In this document: piece by piece, positions 56,752 to 64,000 of the stretch
Numbering within the stretch: the first letter of the stretch is position 1
Layout of the letters: every line of letters starts with the position of its first letter
Assembly: GCF_000956535.1 (NCBI RefSeq)
Contig: NZ_JYIY01000079.1
Coordinates: 124,001 to 188,000 of the forward strand
Reading direction: 5' to 3'
Length of the DNA stretch: 64,000 bases
Origin: Microbacterium ginsengisoli
Lineage (GTDB): Bacteria; Actinomycetota; Actinomycetes; Actinomycetales; Microbacteriaceae
Position numbers and translations under genes: made by a program
The notes under the pieces: model-generated
The model's input: only the letters and a program-made list of their open reading frames with translations
What the model was told of the DNA's origin: nothing
The model's database searches: none

Positions 56752-57872
56752 ACCCGCGCCTCGACGCGGTCCTCCGCGGCATCCAGCTCGGTCAGGGGCG
56801 TCGCGCGACGCCCCGAACGTCGCCGCCGCGCGAGCTGGTCGACGGTGCCGGCGATCCCACCGGGCAGGAACATCACCACGATGATGAACAGTACGCCCAG
56901 CAGGAACAGCGGTTCGGAGAGCGGCACGCGCAGCACGTCGGGAAGGCCGGCGATCGCGTCGGTGCGGGCGAGCACTGTGAGGCGCTGGTCGAGGAGCGTG
57001 TAGACCACCCCACCGATCACCGCTCCCCAGCGGAACCCGACACCGCCGAGCACGACCATCACGAGGATCGTGATCGTGAGGTCGGCCGACACCGCCCGCG
57101 GCTGAGTGCCCGACTGCAGGAGCATGTAGGCGACACCGGCGGCCGCGGCGCATCCGGCGGCGACGACGAACACCAGGAGTTTCGCGGTGTAGGGGCGCAG
57201 TCCGAGGATCTGCACCCTCTGGTCGTTCTCGCGCGCCGCTCGCGCGAGGTGCCCGAGGCGCGAACTGTCGACCCAGAGCGCGACGAGATAGACGAGCACG
57301 ACCACCACGAGGGCGATCCAGTAGAGGTTTCGGGTGTTCGCGACCCCGAGCAGTGCATCCGGAACCGAGCCGGTCGGGAGGGCGAGTCCCTCTTCGCCTC
57401 CGGTGACCTCCTGGTTGCGGCGCACGAGCACGGAGCCTGCCTGGGCGAATGCCAGCGTCACCATCGCGAACGGGATGCCCGTCACCCGCATGCTGATCGC
57501 GCCGGTGAGCGCCGCGATCGCGAGGCCGCCGATCAGGGCGATCAGCACGCCCGGCCACAGCGGCACACCGGCGTACTGCAGCACGATGCCGAGGCCGTAC
57601 GCCCCCGCCCCGAAGTAGAGGGCGTGCCCGAAGGAGAGCAGTCCCGCGGTGCCGAGCAGCATGTTGTACGACAGCGCGAGAGCGGCGAAGACCATGCACA
57701 GGGCCATGAGCTGCAGACTGCCCGCCGTGTAGGTGGGCCCGGGGAGGATGCCGGGGATCGACAGGTCGAGCAGGGGCAGCACGGCGAGCACAGCGACGAG
57801 GACGACGCCGACGATCGCCGGCACGAGTGCGCGCCGCACCGGGCGGGGCTGCGAGATGGATGCCGCGGTCAT
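56748..57872 (-). CDS. livM: Branched-chain-type ABC transporter permease LivM
   Basis: A 374-residue permease with about nine helices and the HAAT-permease signature ALSYNMLLGTAGLLSFGHA, plus ENDQRVQILG in the coupling loop. The C-terminus ends in a basic tail. ATG 57872 overlaps livH by ATGA. The genes downstream suggest a carboxylic acid rather than an amino acid as substrate. Confidence 0.92.
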   Translation of the reverse strand: MTAASISQPRPVRRALVPAIVGVVLVAVLAVLPLLDLSIPGILPGPTYTAGSLQLMALCMVFAALALSYNMLLGTAGLLSFGHALYFGAGAYGLGIVLQYAGVPLWPGVLIALIGGLAIAALTGAISMRVTGIPFAMVTLAFAQAGSVLVRRNQEVTGGEEGLALPTGSVPDALLGVANTRNLYWIALVVVVLVYLVALWVDSSRLGHLARAARENDQRVQILGLRPYTAKLLVFVVAAGCAAAAGVAYMLLQSGTQPRAVSADLTITILVMVVLGGVGFRWGAVIGGVVYTLLDQRLTVLARTDAIAGLPDVLRVPLSEPLFLLGVLFIIVVMFLPGGIAGTVDQLARRRRSGRRATPLTELDAAEDRVEARV

Positions 57873-58744
57873 GCCGCCCTCCCGAGGAGTCCGCGCGGGC
57901 GCACCAGCAGCACGACCGCGAGCAGCACGACCACGATGAAGTCGCCGGTGCCGCCGAGGAAGAAGTTCGCGAACTGCTGCAGCACAGCGACGATCACCGA
58001 CGCGATCGCCGCGCCCGCGAGCGAGCCGAGGCCGCCGATGACCGTGACGATGAACGCGAAGATGAGCAGAGTCTGCCCGAGCTGAGCCGAGACATATCCG
58101 GTGTACTGCGCCGCGAGCACGCCGCCGATGCCGGCAGCCGCCCCGCCGATGGCGAAGACGAGCGTGAACGAGTGACGGACGTCGATGCCGAGCGCGGTCA
58201 CCATCTGCCGGTTCTCGACGCCGGCGCGGATGATCATGCCGTACCGCGTGCGCCGCAGGAACACGACGAGTGCGGCGAGCACGAGCGCGGCGGCGAGCAT
58301 CAGCACCCAGTAGGTGTTCGGGATGCGCGCTCCCAGCACGTCGGTCGTCTGCACGAGCCACTCGGGACCCTTGATGTAGATCGGATCGGTTCCCCAGATG
58401 CCCTCGAACAGGGCGACGGCGGCGAACGAGAGCCCGACGGTCACCAGCACCTGTTCGATGTGACGTTCGTAGAGGGGGCGGATCAGCGCCAACTCGGTGA
58501 CCGCCGCGAACACGGCGCCGACGACAGCGCCCGCCAGGATCGAGAGCAGGAAGCCACCCCAGGACGAGGTGTCCATGCGGCGCGCGACCTCCCAGCCGAC
58601 CAGCGCGCTGAGCGTCAGGAAGGCTCCGTGGGCGAAGTTCAGCACGTGCATGAGCCCGTAGATGAGGCTGAGGCCCGAGGCGATGAGGAAGTAGAGGGCG
58701 CCGAGGCCGACGCCCGTGATCAGGACGAGCACGAGGGAGCTCAT
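57869..58744 (-). CDS. livH: Branched-chain-type ABC transporter permease LivH
   Basis: A 291-residue permease with about eight helices. It contains SGLSLIYGLMHVLNFAHGA, the coupling-loop GVENRQMVTALGIDV and VIGGLGSLAGA. ATG 58744 overlaps livF by ATGA. The frame is open for another 360 codons upstream, but that region is livF/livG in another frame. Confidence 0.92.
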   Translation of the reverse strand: MSSLVLVLITGVGLGALYFLIASGLSLIYGLMHVLNFAHGAFLTLSALVGWEVARRMDTSSWGGFLLSILAGAVVGAVFAAVTELALIRPLYERHIEQVLVTVGLSFAAVALFEGIWGTDPIYIKGPEWLVQTTDVLGARIPNTYWVLMLAAALVLAALVVFLRRTRYGMIIRAGVENRQMVTALGIDVRHSFTLVFAIGGAAAGIGGVLAAQYTGYVSAQLGQTLLIFAFIVTVIGGLGSLAGAAIASVIVAVLQQFANFFLGGTGDFIVVVLLAVVLLVRPRGLLGRAA

Positions 58745-59460
58745 GCGGTCACCTCCGCATGCACTCCGAGCAGCCGTCGCGTGAGGTCGGGGTCGTCGAG
58801 GATGCCGGCGGCGGTGCCGGTGTGCACCACGCGCCCGCCACTGATGACGATCGCGGGTCCGGCGAGCCGGCGCACCACCTCGAGGTTCTGCTCGACGAGC
58901 AGGATGGGCACCGTGCGCGCCGCCTCTGCGAGGGCATCCGCCACTTCTGTCACGATCTTCGGCGCGAGCCCCTTGGTCGGCTCGTCGACCAGCAGGATGC
59001 GGTTGTCGTTGAGCAGGGCCCGGGCGACCGAGACCATCTGCTGCTGTCCGCCCGAGAGCGTGCCGGCGGCCTGATTGCGGCGGGCGACGAGGTCGGGGAA
59101 CAGCTCGGCGACGAATTCGCGGCGCGGGTTGCGCTGCCGCTCTGCAAGGGCGAGGTTCTCGGCCACCGTGAGGCCGGCGAAGACCTCTCGGTCCTCGGGC
59201 ACGTACCCCACACCCCGCTGCACGATGCGATGGGTGGAGAGCCCGTCGATCCGCTCCCCCGCGAGCGTCACCTGCCCACGGCGGGAGATCAGCCCGAGGA
59301 TCGCACGCAGCGTCGAGGTCTTGCCGACGCCGTTGCGGCCGAGTACCGCGGTGATGCCGGTCGCGGGCACCGAGAACGAGACATCCTCGACGACCTGCTG
59401 GCCGCCGATCGTCGCCCGCAGGTTCGCGACCTCGAGGATCGATTCGGATGCCGCGCTCAT
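58741..59460 (-). CDS. livF: ABC transporter ATP-binding protein LivF
   Basis: A 239-residue ATPase: Walker A GRNGVGKTST, Q-loop region VPEDREVF, signature LSGGQQQMV, Walker B ILLVDEPTKGLAP and the H-loop replaced by Gln in LLVEQN, as usual in LivF. ATG 59460 overlaps livG by ATGA. Confidence 0.93.
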   Translation of the reverse strand: MSAASESILEVANLRATIGGQQVVEDVSFSVPATGITAVLGRNGVGKTSTLRAILGLISRRGQVTLAGERIDGLSTHRIVQRGVGYVPEDREVFAGLTVAENLALAERQRNPRREFVAELFPDLVARRNQAAGTLSGGQQQMVSVARALLNDNRILLVDEPTKGLAPKIVTEVADALAEAARTVPILLVEQNLEVVRRLAGPAIVISGGRVVHTGTAAGILDDPDLTRRLLGVHAEVTA

Positions 59461-60221
59461 GCCGCCGTCCCCAGGTAGGCCTGCTGCACGACCGGGTTCG
59501 CCATGATCTCGGCGGGGTCGTCGAAGGCGATGATGCTGCCGAAGTACATGACGGCGACCTTGTCGACGAAGCCGAGGAGCACGTCGATGTGGTGCTCGAC
59601 CATGAGCACGGTGCAGTTCTTCTCGCTCTGCATGCGGCGGATGGTGTCGACGAGGCCCGGCACGTCACCGGACCCGACGCCGGCCATGGGCTCGTCGAGG
59701 AGCACCACGTCGGCGTCGGTCGCGAGCAGCACGGCGATCTCGAGTTTGCGCTTGTCGCCGTGCGAGATGTCGCCGGCGAAGGCGTCGAGCTTGTGGTCGA
59801 GACCGACCTCCTCGAGCGCGGCGTGTGCGCGGCGGGTCGCGGCATCCGCTCGCCCGGGGAAGCGCAGCAGCGAGTAGCTGCCGCCGAGCTGAGCCTGGGC
59901 GGCCAGGCGCACGTTCTCGAGAACGCTCAGCCGCGGGAACAGACTCGAGGTCTGGAAGGTGCGCCCCAGCCCCGCCCGCGCTCGGCGCGGGACCGACGTG
60001 CGCGTGACGTCGGAGCCGTGGAGGCGGATGGAGCCGGACGTGGGCTTGACGAGTCCGGACACGGCGTTGAACAGGGTGGTCTTCCCTGCTCCGTTGGGGC
60101 CGATGACCCCGACGGAGGAGCCGGCCGGGACCGTGAGGTCCACGTCCTTCAGGATCGTCGCGCCACCGATCTGCAGGCCGAGGCCGGCGATCTCGAGGGC
60201 GGGCGGGGTGGAGCTGGACAT
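59457..60221 (-). CDS. livG: ABC transporter ATP-binding protein LivG
   Basis: A 254-residue ATPase: Walker A GPNGAGKTTL, LGRTFQTSSLF, the LivG signature variant ISHGDKRKLEIA in place of LSGGQ, Walker B VVLLDEPMAGVG and H-loop VEHHIDVL. ATG 60221 with GGAGG upstream. It lies 11 nt after livK. Confidence 0.93.
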   Translation of the reverse strand: MSSSTPPALEIAGLGLQIGGATILKDVDLTVPAGSSVGVIGPNGAGKTTLFNAVSGLVKPTSGSIRLHGSDVTRTSVPRRARAGLGRTFQTSSLFPRLSVLENVRLAAQAQLGGSYSLLRFPGRADAATRRAHAALEEVGLDHKLDAFAGDISHGDKRKLEIAVLLATDADVVLLDEPMAGVGSGDVPGLVDTIRRMQSEKNCTVLMVEHHIDVLLGFVDKVAVMYFGSIIAFDDPAEIMANPVVQQAYLGTAA

Positions 60222-60232
60222 GCGGCCTCCGG

Positions 60233-61435
60233 CTACTTCATCGTCACGGGTGCGGGGGCGACATCCGCGCCCTTGACCGTGTCGACCAGCTGGGGCGTGA
60301 ACGACGAGCCGTTCGCGACGAGCTTCACCTGGTACATGTCCTGGATCAGGGCGTGGTCGGCGGCGCGCACGGTGTTGCTCCCCTTCGGACCGTCGAAGGT
60401 GTAGCCCTCGAGCGACGAGATCATCTGATCGACGTCCCCCTTGCCCTGCTGGATGGCGTGCACGATCATCAGCGCCGCGTTGAAGCCGTCGGGGCTGAAC
60501 AGATCGGGCGTGCCGCCGGCCTGCGTGATGAGGTCGATCATCTTGGTGTTCACGTCGTTCGACGGGGCGCCCGGGAAGTAGTGGTTCAGGAACTTGATCT
60601 TCGTGGACGCATCGCCGTAGGCGTTGAACGTGGACGAATCGCCGAGCCCGGTGACGACCGGGATCTGGTCGAGCACGCCCTGCTGGCTGAGCGACTGCCA
60701 CATCGCGCCGGTGGTGGCGCCGGCCCACGCGACGAAGACGAGGTCGGGCTTGGCACTGAGCACCTGTTGGGCGAACGGGGTGAACTCGGTCACGTCCTCG
60801 GCGACGAGCACGGGCGTCACGGTCGCGCCCTTGGCCCCGAGGATCGCCTTGACGGCGGCGACGTTGCCCTGCCCGAACGCGTTGTTCTGAGCGAAGACGA
60901 CGACGTTCTTGCCGCTGATGTCGGGCAGGAACGTGCCGGCGGTGGCGACGTCCTGCGCGCTCTCACGGCCGGAGCGGAACGTGTACTTGTTGGCGCCGGT
61001 GATGGCATCGGTGGCCGCGGGACCCGAGATGAACAGCACCTTGTTCTGTGCGGCTTGGTCGGCGAGCTTGAGCGCCACGCCCGACGAGGCCGAGCCCGCG
61101 AGGATGTTGACGCCTTGACCGATCAGATCCTTCGCCGCGGTGACGGCGGTGTCGGGGTTGCCCGCGTCATCCCGGTAGTCGACGGTGATCTTGGTGCCGT
61201 CGATCGTGTTCGTGCCGCCGGTCGCGTAGTTCAGGCCGGCCTTGAAGCCGTCCAGGTACTGCTTGCCGTAGCCCGCGAGGGCTCCGGTCTCGCTCGTGAT
61301 CACGCCGACGGTGACCTCCGACGGACCCGAGGCGGTGCTGCCTGCCCCGGCGCCGGTTCCGGGGGCGCATGCGCTGAGGCCGATGGCGGCGCTCGCGATC
61401 ACCGCCCCGAGGAGCAACTTCTTCGTAACTCGCAT
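60233..61435 (-). CDS. livK: ABC transporter substrate-binding lipoprotein LivK-type
   Basis: A 400-residue type I periplasmic-binding-fold protein. The signal peptide (MRVTKKLLLGAVIASAAIG) ends in the lipobox LSAC, so it is lipid-anchored. The mature part has VTVGVITSETGALAGYG, DDAGNPDTAVTAAKDLI and FISGPAATDA typical of the Leu/Ile/Val-binding group, which also binds short acids, amides and aromatic acids. ATG 61435 with AAAGG upstream; a codon five earlier is possible. First gene of the nine-gene operon; divergent from marR. Confidence 0.92.
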   Translation of the reverse strand: MRVTKKLLLGAVIASAAIGLSACAPGTGAGAGSTASGPSEVTVGVITSETGALAGYGKQYLDGFKAGLNYATGGTNTIDGTKITVDYRDDAGNPDTAVTAAKDLIGQGVNILAGSASSGVALKLADQAAQNKVLFISGPAATDAITGANKYTFRSGRESAQDVATAGTFLPDISGKNVVVFAQNNAFGQGNVAAVKAILGAKGATVTPVLVAEDVTEFTPFAQQVLSAKPDLVFVAWAGATTGAMWQSLSQQGVLDQIPVVTGLGDSSTFNAYGDASTKIKFLNHYFPGAPSNDVNTKMIDLITQAGGTPDLFSPDGFNAALMIVHAIQQGKGDVDQMISSLEGYTFDGPKGSNTVRAADHALIQDMYQVKLVANGSSFTPQLVDTVKGADVAPAPVTMK

Positions 61436-61569
61436 GTGATTGCCTTTCACCCTTGGAAGGACTTCCTGAAAGCTGATTCAGGTATTGCGAGACTAAGAAG
61501 TCGGATGCCGCGATGTCAAGGCGGTGCGCGTGAAGCTCCGCCGATCCCCTCGGGGGTCAACCGCATTAC

Positions 61570-61595
61570 ATACTCGGGGTATATACTTCCGGTAT
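61570..61595. promoter_or_regulatory. Tandem ATAC-N5-GTAT operators over the marR promoter and start
   Basis: Two adjacent 13-bp dyads, ATAC-TCGGG-GTAT (61570-61582) and ATAC-TTCCG-GTAT (61583-61595). The -10 TATACT (61582-61587) spans their junction and the ATG at 61594 lies in the second, so a bound MarR would block both. Confidence 0.75.
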
Positions 61596-62028
61596 GACTC
61601 GCACGAAGGATATCGAGAGGATCGTGACGGCCGCCCACGCGCTCACGCGCATCGCCGCCGTCCGCACCGGCAGCGAGGTGCCGGCCGCGCAGTGGCGCAT
61701 GCTCAGTGCGCTGAACGGCGAGGGCGCGCTCCGCGTCGGCGCGCTCGCGCAGTTCGCGCGCACGCCGCAGCCCGTCGTCACCCGCCTCGTCGGCCAGCTG
61801 GTCGACGAGGGCCTCGTGACCCGCGCCGGCGACCCGGAGGACTCGCGCGCGACCGTCGTCGACCTCACCGCCGACGGCCGTGAGGCGCTCGATCGCTGGC
61901 GTACCGACCTCGTCGCGGCGATCGAACCGCTGTTCACCGACCTCGCCGACGACGAGTGGGAGACCCTCCGTCGCGCCTCGCAGATCCTCGCCGATCGCAC
62001 GGCCGTCTCGCTGGCGGTGGCCCGATGA
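61594..62028 (+). CDS. MarR-family regulator
   Basis: A 144-residue winged-helix protein: RVGALAQFARTPQPVVTRLV as the recognition region and the DPEDSRATVVDLTADGR wing. ATG 61594 is 6 nt after TATACT, a leaderless arrangement. It overlaps the MFS gene by ATGA, so the pair is one transcript and the regulator probably represses its own operon. Confidence 0.92.
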   Translation: MTRTKDIERIVTAAHALTRIAAVRTGSEVPAAQWRMLSALNGEGALRVGALAQFARTPQPVVTRLVGQLVDEGLVTRAGDPEDSRATVVDLTADGREALDRWRTDLVAAIEPLFTDLADDEWETLRRASQILADRTAVSLAVAR

Positions 62029-63254
62029 GCGGCGGGCGCACCGGGGCATCCGTTCTGCGTCAGCCGCTGCAGGTGTGGGCGGTCGCCTTCGCCTGCGTGG
62101 TCGCGTTCATGGGTATCGGCCTGGTCGACCCCATCCTCCCGGCGATCGCCGAGTCGCTGCAGGCGACACCGGTGCAGACCGAGCTGCTGTTCACGAGCTA
62201 TCTGCTCGTGACCGCTCTCGCGATGCTCGTCACGAGCTGGATCTCGAGCCGCATCGGAGCGAAGGCGACCCTGCTGATCGGTCTCGCGCTCATCGTGGTG
62301 TTCGCCCTTTTCGCCGGTCTCAGCGGGTCGGTCGAGGCGGTCATCGGCTTCCGGGCGGGCTGGGGCCTCGGCAACGCGCTCTTCATCTCGACCGCCCTCG
62401 CCACGATCGTGGGCGCTGCGGCCGGCGGCTCGGGGGCGGCCATCATGCTCTACGAGGCGGCGCTCGGCATCGGCATCGCTGTCGGCCCGCTGCTCGGCGG
62501 CCTGCTCGGCGAGGTGAGCTGGAAGTGGCCCTTCTTCGGCGTCTCGGTGCTGATGGCGGTGGCGTTCGTCGCGATCGCGATCCTGCTGCGCACCAAGGGT
62601 GAGAAGCGCACGCCGGTGGCGTTCTCGGCGCCGTTCCGGGCGCTCGGCAACCCGTCGCTGGCGATCCTCGCGGTCGCGGCGCTCTTCTACAACATCGGGT
62701 TCTTCACGCTGCTCGCCTTCTCGCCCTTCCCCTTGGGGTTCGGCGCGATGGGCATCGGGTTCACCTTCTTCGGGTGGGGCATCGCCGTCGCGATCACGAG
62801 CGTCTGGGTCGCACCCCTGATGCTCAAGCGGATGACCCGCAGCACCGCCATGCTCATCACACTGCCGCTCCTGGCGATCGACCTGGTCGTCGCGGGTGTG
62901 CTCGTGACCTCCCCCACCGCTCTGGTCGTGTGCATCATCGTGGGCGGTCTGATGCTCGGCATCATGAACACCGTGCTCACCGAGTCGGTGATGGAGGCGA
63001 CCGACCTGCCGCGCGCGGTGGCGTCGTCGGCGTACTCCGCGGTGCGGTTCCTGGGTGGCGCGGCCGCTCCGCCGCTCGCCGCGTTCCTGTGGCACGCGGC
63101 GAACGCGTCGGTGCCCTACTGGGTCGCCGCGCTCGCGGTGCTGATCTCCGCCGGGGCGATCCTCGTCGGACGCCCGAAGCTCGCACGCATCGACGTGCGC
63201 GAGGCGGACGAGGCCGAAGAGGGCGCCGCGGTGCTCATCGGCGACGCCGCCTGA
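62025..63254 (+). CDS. MFS transporter, DHA1 (12-TM drug exporter) type
   Basis: A 409-residue exporter with 12 predicted helices, starting VAFMGIGLVDPILPAIAESL as DHA1 drug pumps do, with ISSRIGAKATLLIG as motif A and AALGIGIAVGPLLGGLLG as motif C. The C-terminus is acidic. Coupled by ATGA to marR. Substrate unknown. Converges on the amidohydrolase with a 9-nt gap. Confidence 0.9.
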   Translation: MSGGRTGASVLRQPLQVWAVAFACVVAFMGIGLVDPILPAIAESLQATPVQTELLFTSYLLVTALAMLVTSWISSRIGAKATLLIGLALIVVFALFAGLSGSVEAVIGFRAGWGLGNALFISTALATIVGAAAGGSGAAIMLYEAALGIGIAVGPLLGGLLGEVSWKWPFFGVSVLMAVAFVAIAILLRTKGEKRTPVAFSAPFRALGNPSLAILAVAALFYNIGFFTLLAFSPFPLGFGAMGIGFTFFGWGIAVAITSVWVAPLMLKRMTRSTAMLITLPLLAIDLVVAGVLVTSPTALVVCIIVGGLMLGIMNTVLTESVMEATDLPRAVASSAYSAVRFLGGAAAPPLAAFLWHAANASVPYWVAALAVLISAGAILVGRPKLARIDVREADEAEEGAAVLIGDAA

Positions 63255-63263
63255 TCCCCCCGA

Positions 63264-64000
63264 TCACCACGCCAGGTCGGCCGCCAGCCCCGCACGGGCG
63301 GCGGCCGACCGCACGCGGTCGTGCAGTTCGAGCGACGCGGTCGCCGCGAGCGGGTGGGTGCTCACCCCGTCACGGGCGACGAGCCGCCCACCGACGTACA
63401 CGTGGGTGAGGTTTCGCAGTCCGCACGCGAACGCGTAGTGGGCGAACGGGTCCCAGACGGGTCCGGTGTCGGGATGCCGCGGGTCGACGATCACGAGGTC
63501 GGCGAACTTCCCCACCGCGAGAGATCCGATGCGGTCCCCCACACCCAGCGCCTCGGCACCGCCGAGCGTGTGCATGCGGATCATCTCGCGCGGCATGATG
63601 ATCGCGGCATCCCGGTGCAGGGCACGCTGCGCGTACATGCCGATGCGCATGTTCTGGAAGGGGTCGGAGATGTCGGTGCACGACTGGTCGTCGAGGCCCA
63701 CTCCGATCGGCATGCCCAGTTCGCGGTAGCGCGGGATGTCGGCGAAGCCCGAGGCGAGCCGGCCGTTGGAGGCGGGCTGCCACACCATGCCGGCGCCGCG
63801 CTCCGCGGCGGTGCGGGACATGTGCTCGTCGGGGTGCACGAAGTGGCCGAACAGGAAGCCGGGACGCAGCGCTCCCGAGCGCTCGTACCAGTCGAACTTC
63901 TCGCGCTGCTGGTCGAGCGCCTCGCTCGTCTCGAGGAAGTGCGCCTGGTTGCTCACCCCGTGGGCGTCCATCATCGCCGCCTCGTGCGCGGCCGTCTCGG
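63264..64000 (-). CDS. Amidohydrolase (TrzN/AtzA/SAH-deaminase-like), 5' truncated by the window edge
   Basis: The 3' 245 codons of a metal-dependent amidohydrolase; the frame runs on past position 64000, so the ATG codons near 63974 are internal. Visible: QAHFLETSEA and FGHFVHPDEH with the third and fourth metal/catalytic His, GVGLDDQSC with the catalytic Asp, and the barrel-closing GSLAVGKFADLVIVD. The N-terminal HxH motif lies outside. Relatives deaminate or dechlorinate triazines, guanine-like bases or S-adenosylhomocysteine. Confidence 0.85.
   Translation of the reverse strand, partial: ETAAHEAAMMDAHGVSNQAHFLETSEALDQQREKFDWYERSGALRPGFLFGHFVHPDEHMSRTAAERGAGMVWQPASNGRLASGFADIPRYRELGMPIGVGLDDQSCTDISDPFQNMRIGMYAQRALHRDAAIIMPREMIRMHTLGGAEALGVGDRIGSLAVGKFADLVIVDPRHPDTGPVWDPFAHYAFACGLRNLTHVYVGGRLVARDGVSTHPLAATASLELHDRVRSAAARAGLAADLAW

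Noticed and set aside
63944..63974. Start of the amidohydrolase at the ATG codons near 63974
   Set aside because: The frame continues to the window edge and the N-terminal metal-binding half of the enzyme is missing, so the gene is truncated by the window.

Overview
The window is GC-rich chromosomal DNA from an actinobacterium, most likely Microbacteriaceae and probably Microbacterium. The reasons are strong G/C codon bias, many promoters of the form TAnnnT followed 6-8 nt later by the start codon (leaderless mRNAs), frequent ATGA stop/start overlaps, an actinobacterial housekeeping gene order, and the over-used word GGATGCCGC/GCGGCATCC. I see no prophage, insertion sequence, integrase, CRISPR array or rRNA. 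Coding density is very high; no stretch over 300 bases lacks a gene or a recognised element.

Layout. 1-8 kb: the end of a probable rsmD, thiL, a DUF3515 lipoprotein gene, then a six-gene minus-strand run leuC-leuD-murA-plsC-gpsA-ddl, headed by a short leader ORF with three consecutive Leu codons that looks like a leucine attenuator. 8-14 kb: metY with a flavin monooxygenase, terC behind a yybP-ykoY-type (Mn) riboswitch, tRNA-Glu, a DMT transporter and a metallo-beta-lactamase-fold hydrolase. 14-18 kb: fructose PTS operon fruR-fruK-fruA followed by ptsH. 18-29.5 kb: more accessory genes: a GT39-like membrane glycosyltransferase with a Gly-rich insert, an APH-fold kinase, an unrecognised oxygenase-like gene behind a DtxR/IdeR-type iron box, a lone DUF262/DUF1524 (GmrSD-type) protein, an alcohol dehydrogenase, and regulator/target pairs with readable palindromic operators. 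29.5-46.6 kb: tRNA-Gln, gltX, a FAH-family gene, ilvE, leuB, serA and the ilvD-ilvB-ilvN-ilvC cluster. With the left end this matches, from memory, the gene order thiL-ddl-gpsA-leuDC-gltX-leuB-serA-ilvCNB known in mycobacteria. 46.7-49 kb: otsA-otsB (trehalose). 49-61.5 kb: a catabolic block with thiolase, a two-subunit 3-oxoacid CoA-transferase and an IclR regulator facing a nine-gene transcript livK-livG-livF-livH-livM-acyl-CoA ligase-tetR-bdhA-alpha/beta hydrolase. 61.5-64 kb: a marR-MFS pair with tandem dyads and a truncated amidohydrolase.

How the genes work together. Branched-chain amino acid synthesis is nearly complete here (ilvB/N, ilvC, ilvD, ilvE, leuC/D, leuB; leuA is absent from the window). 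The right-hand block reads as uptake of a carboxylic or hydroxy acid, oxidation of 3-hydroxybutyrate to acetoacetate, CoA transfer, and thiolysis to acetyl-CoA. All functional calls come from reading the sequence and from family knowledge; no database search was run.
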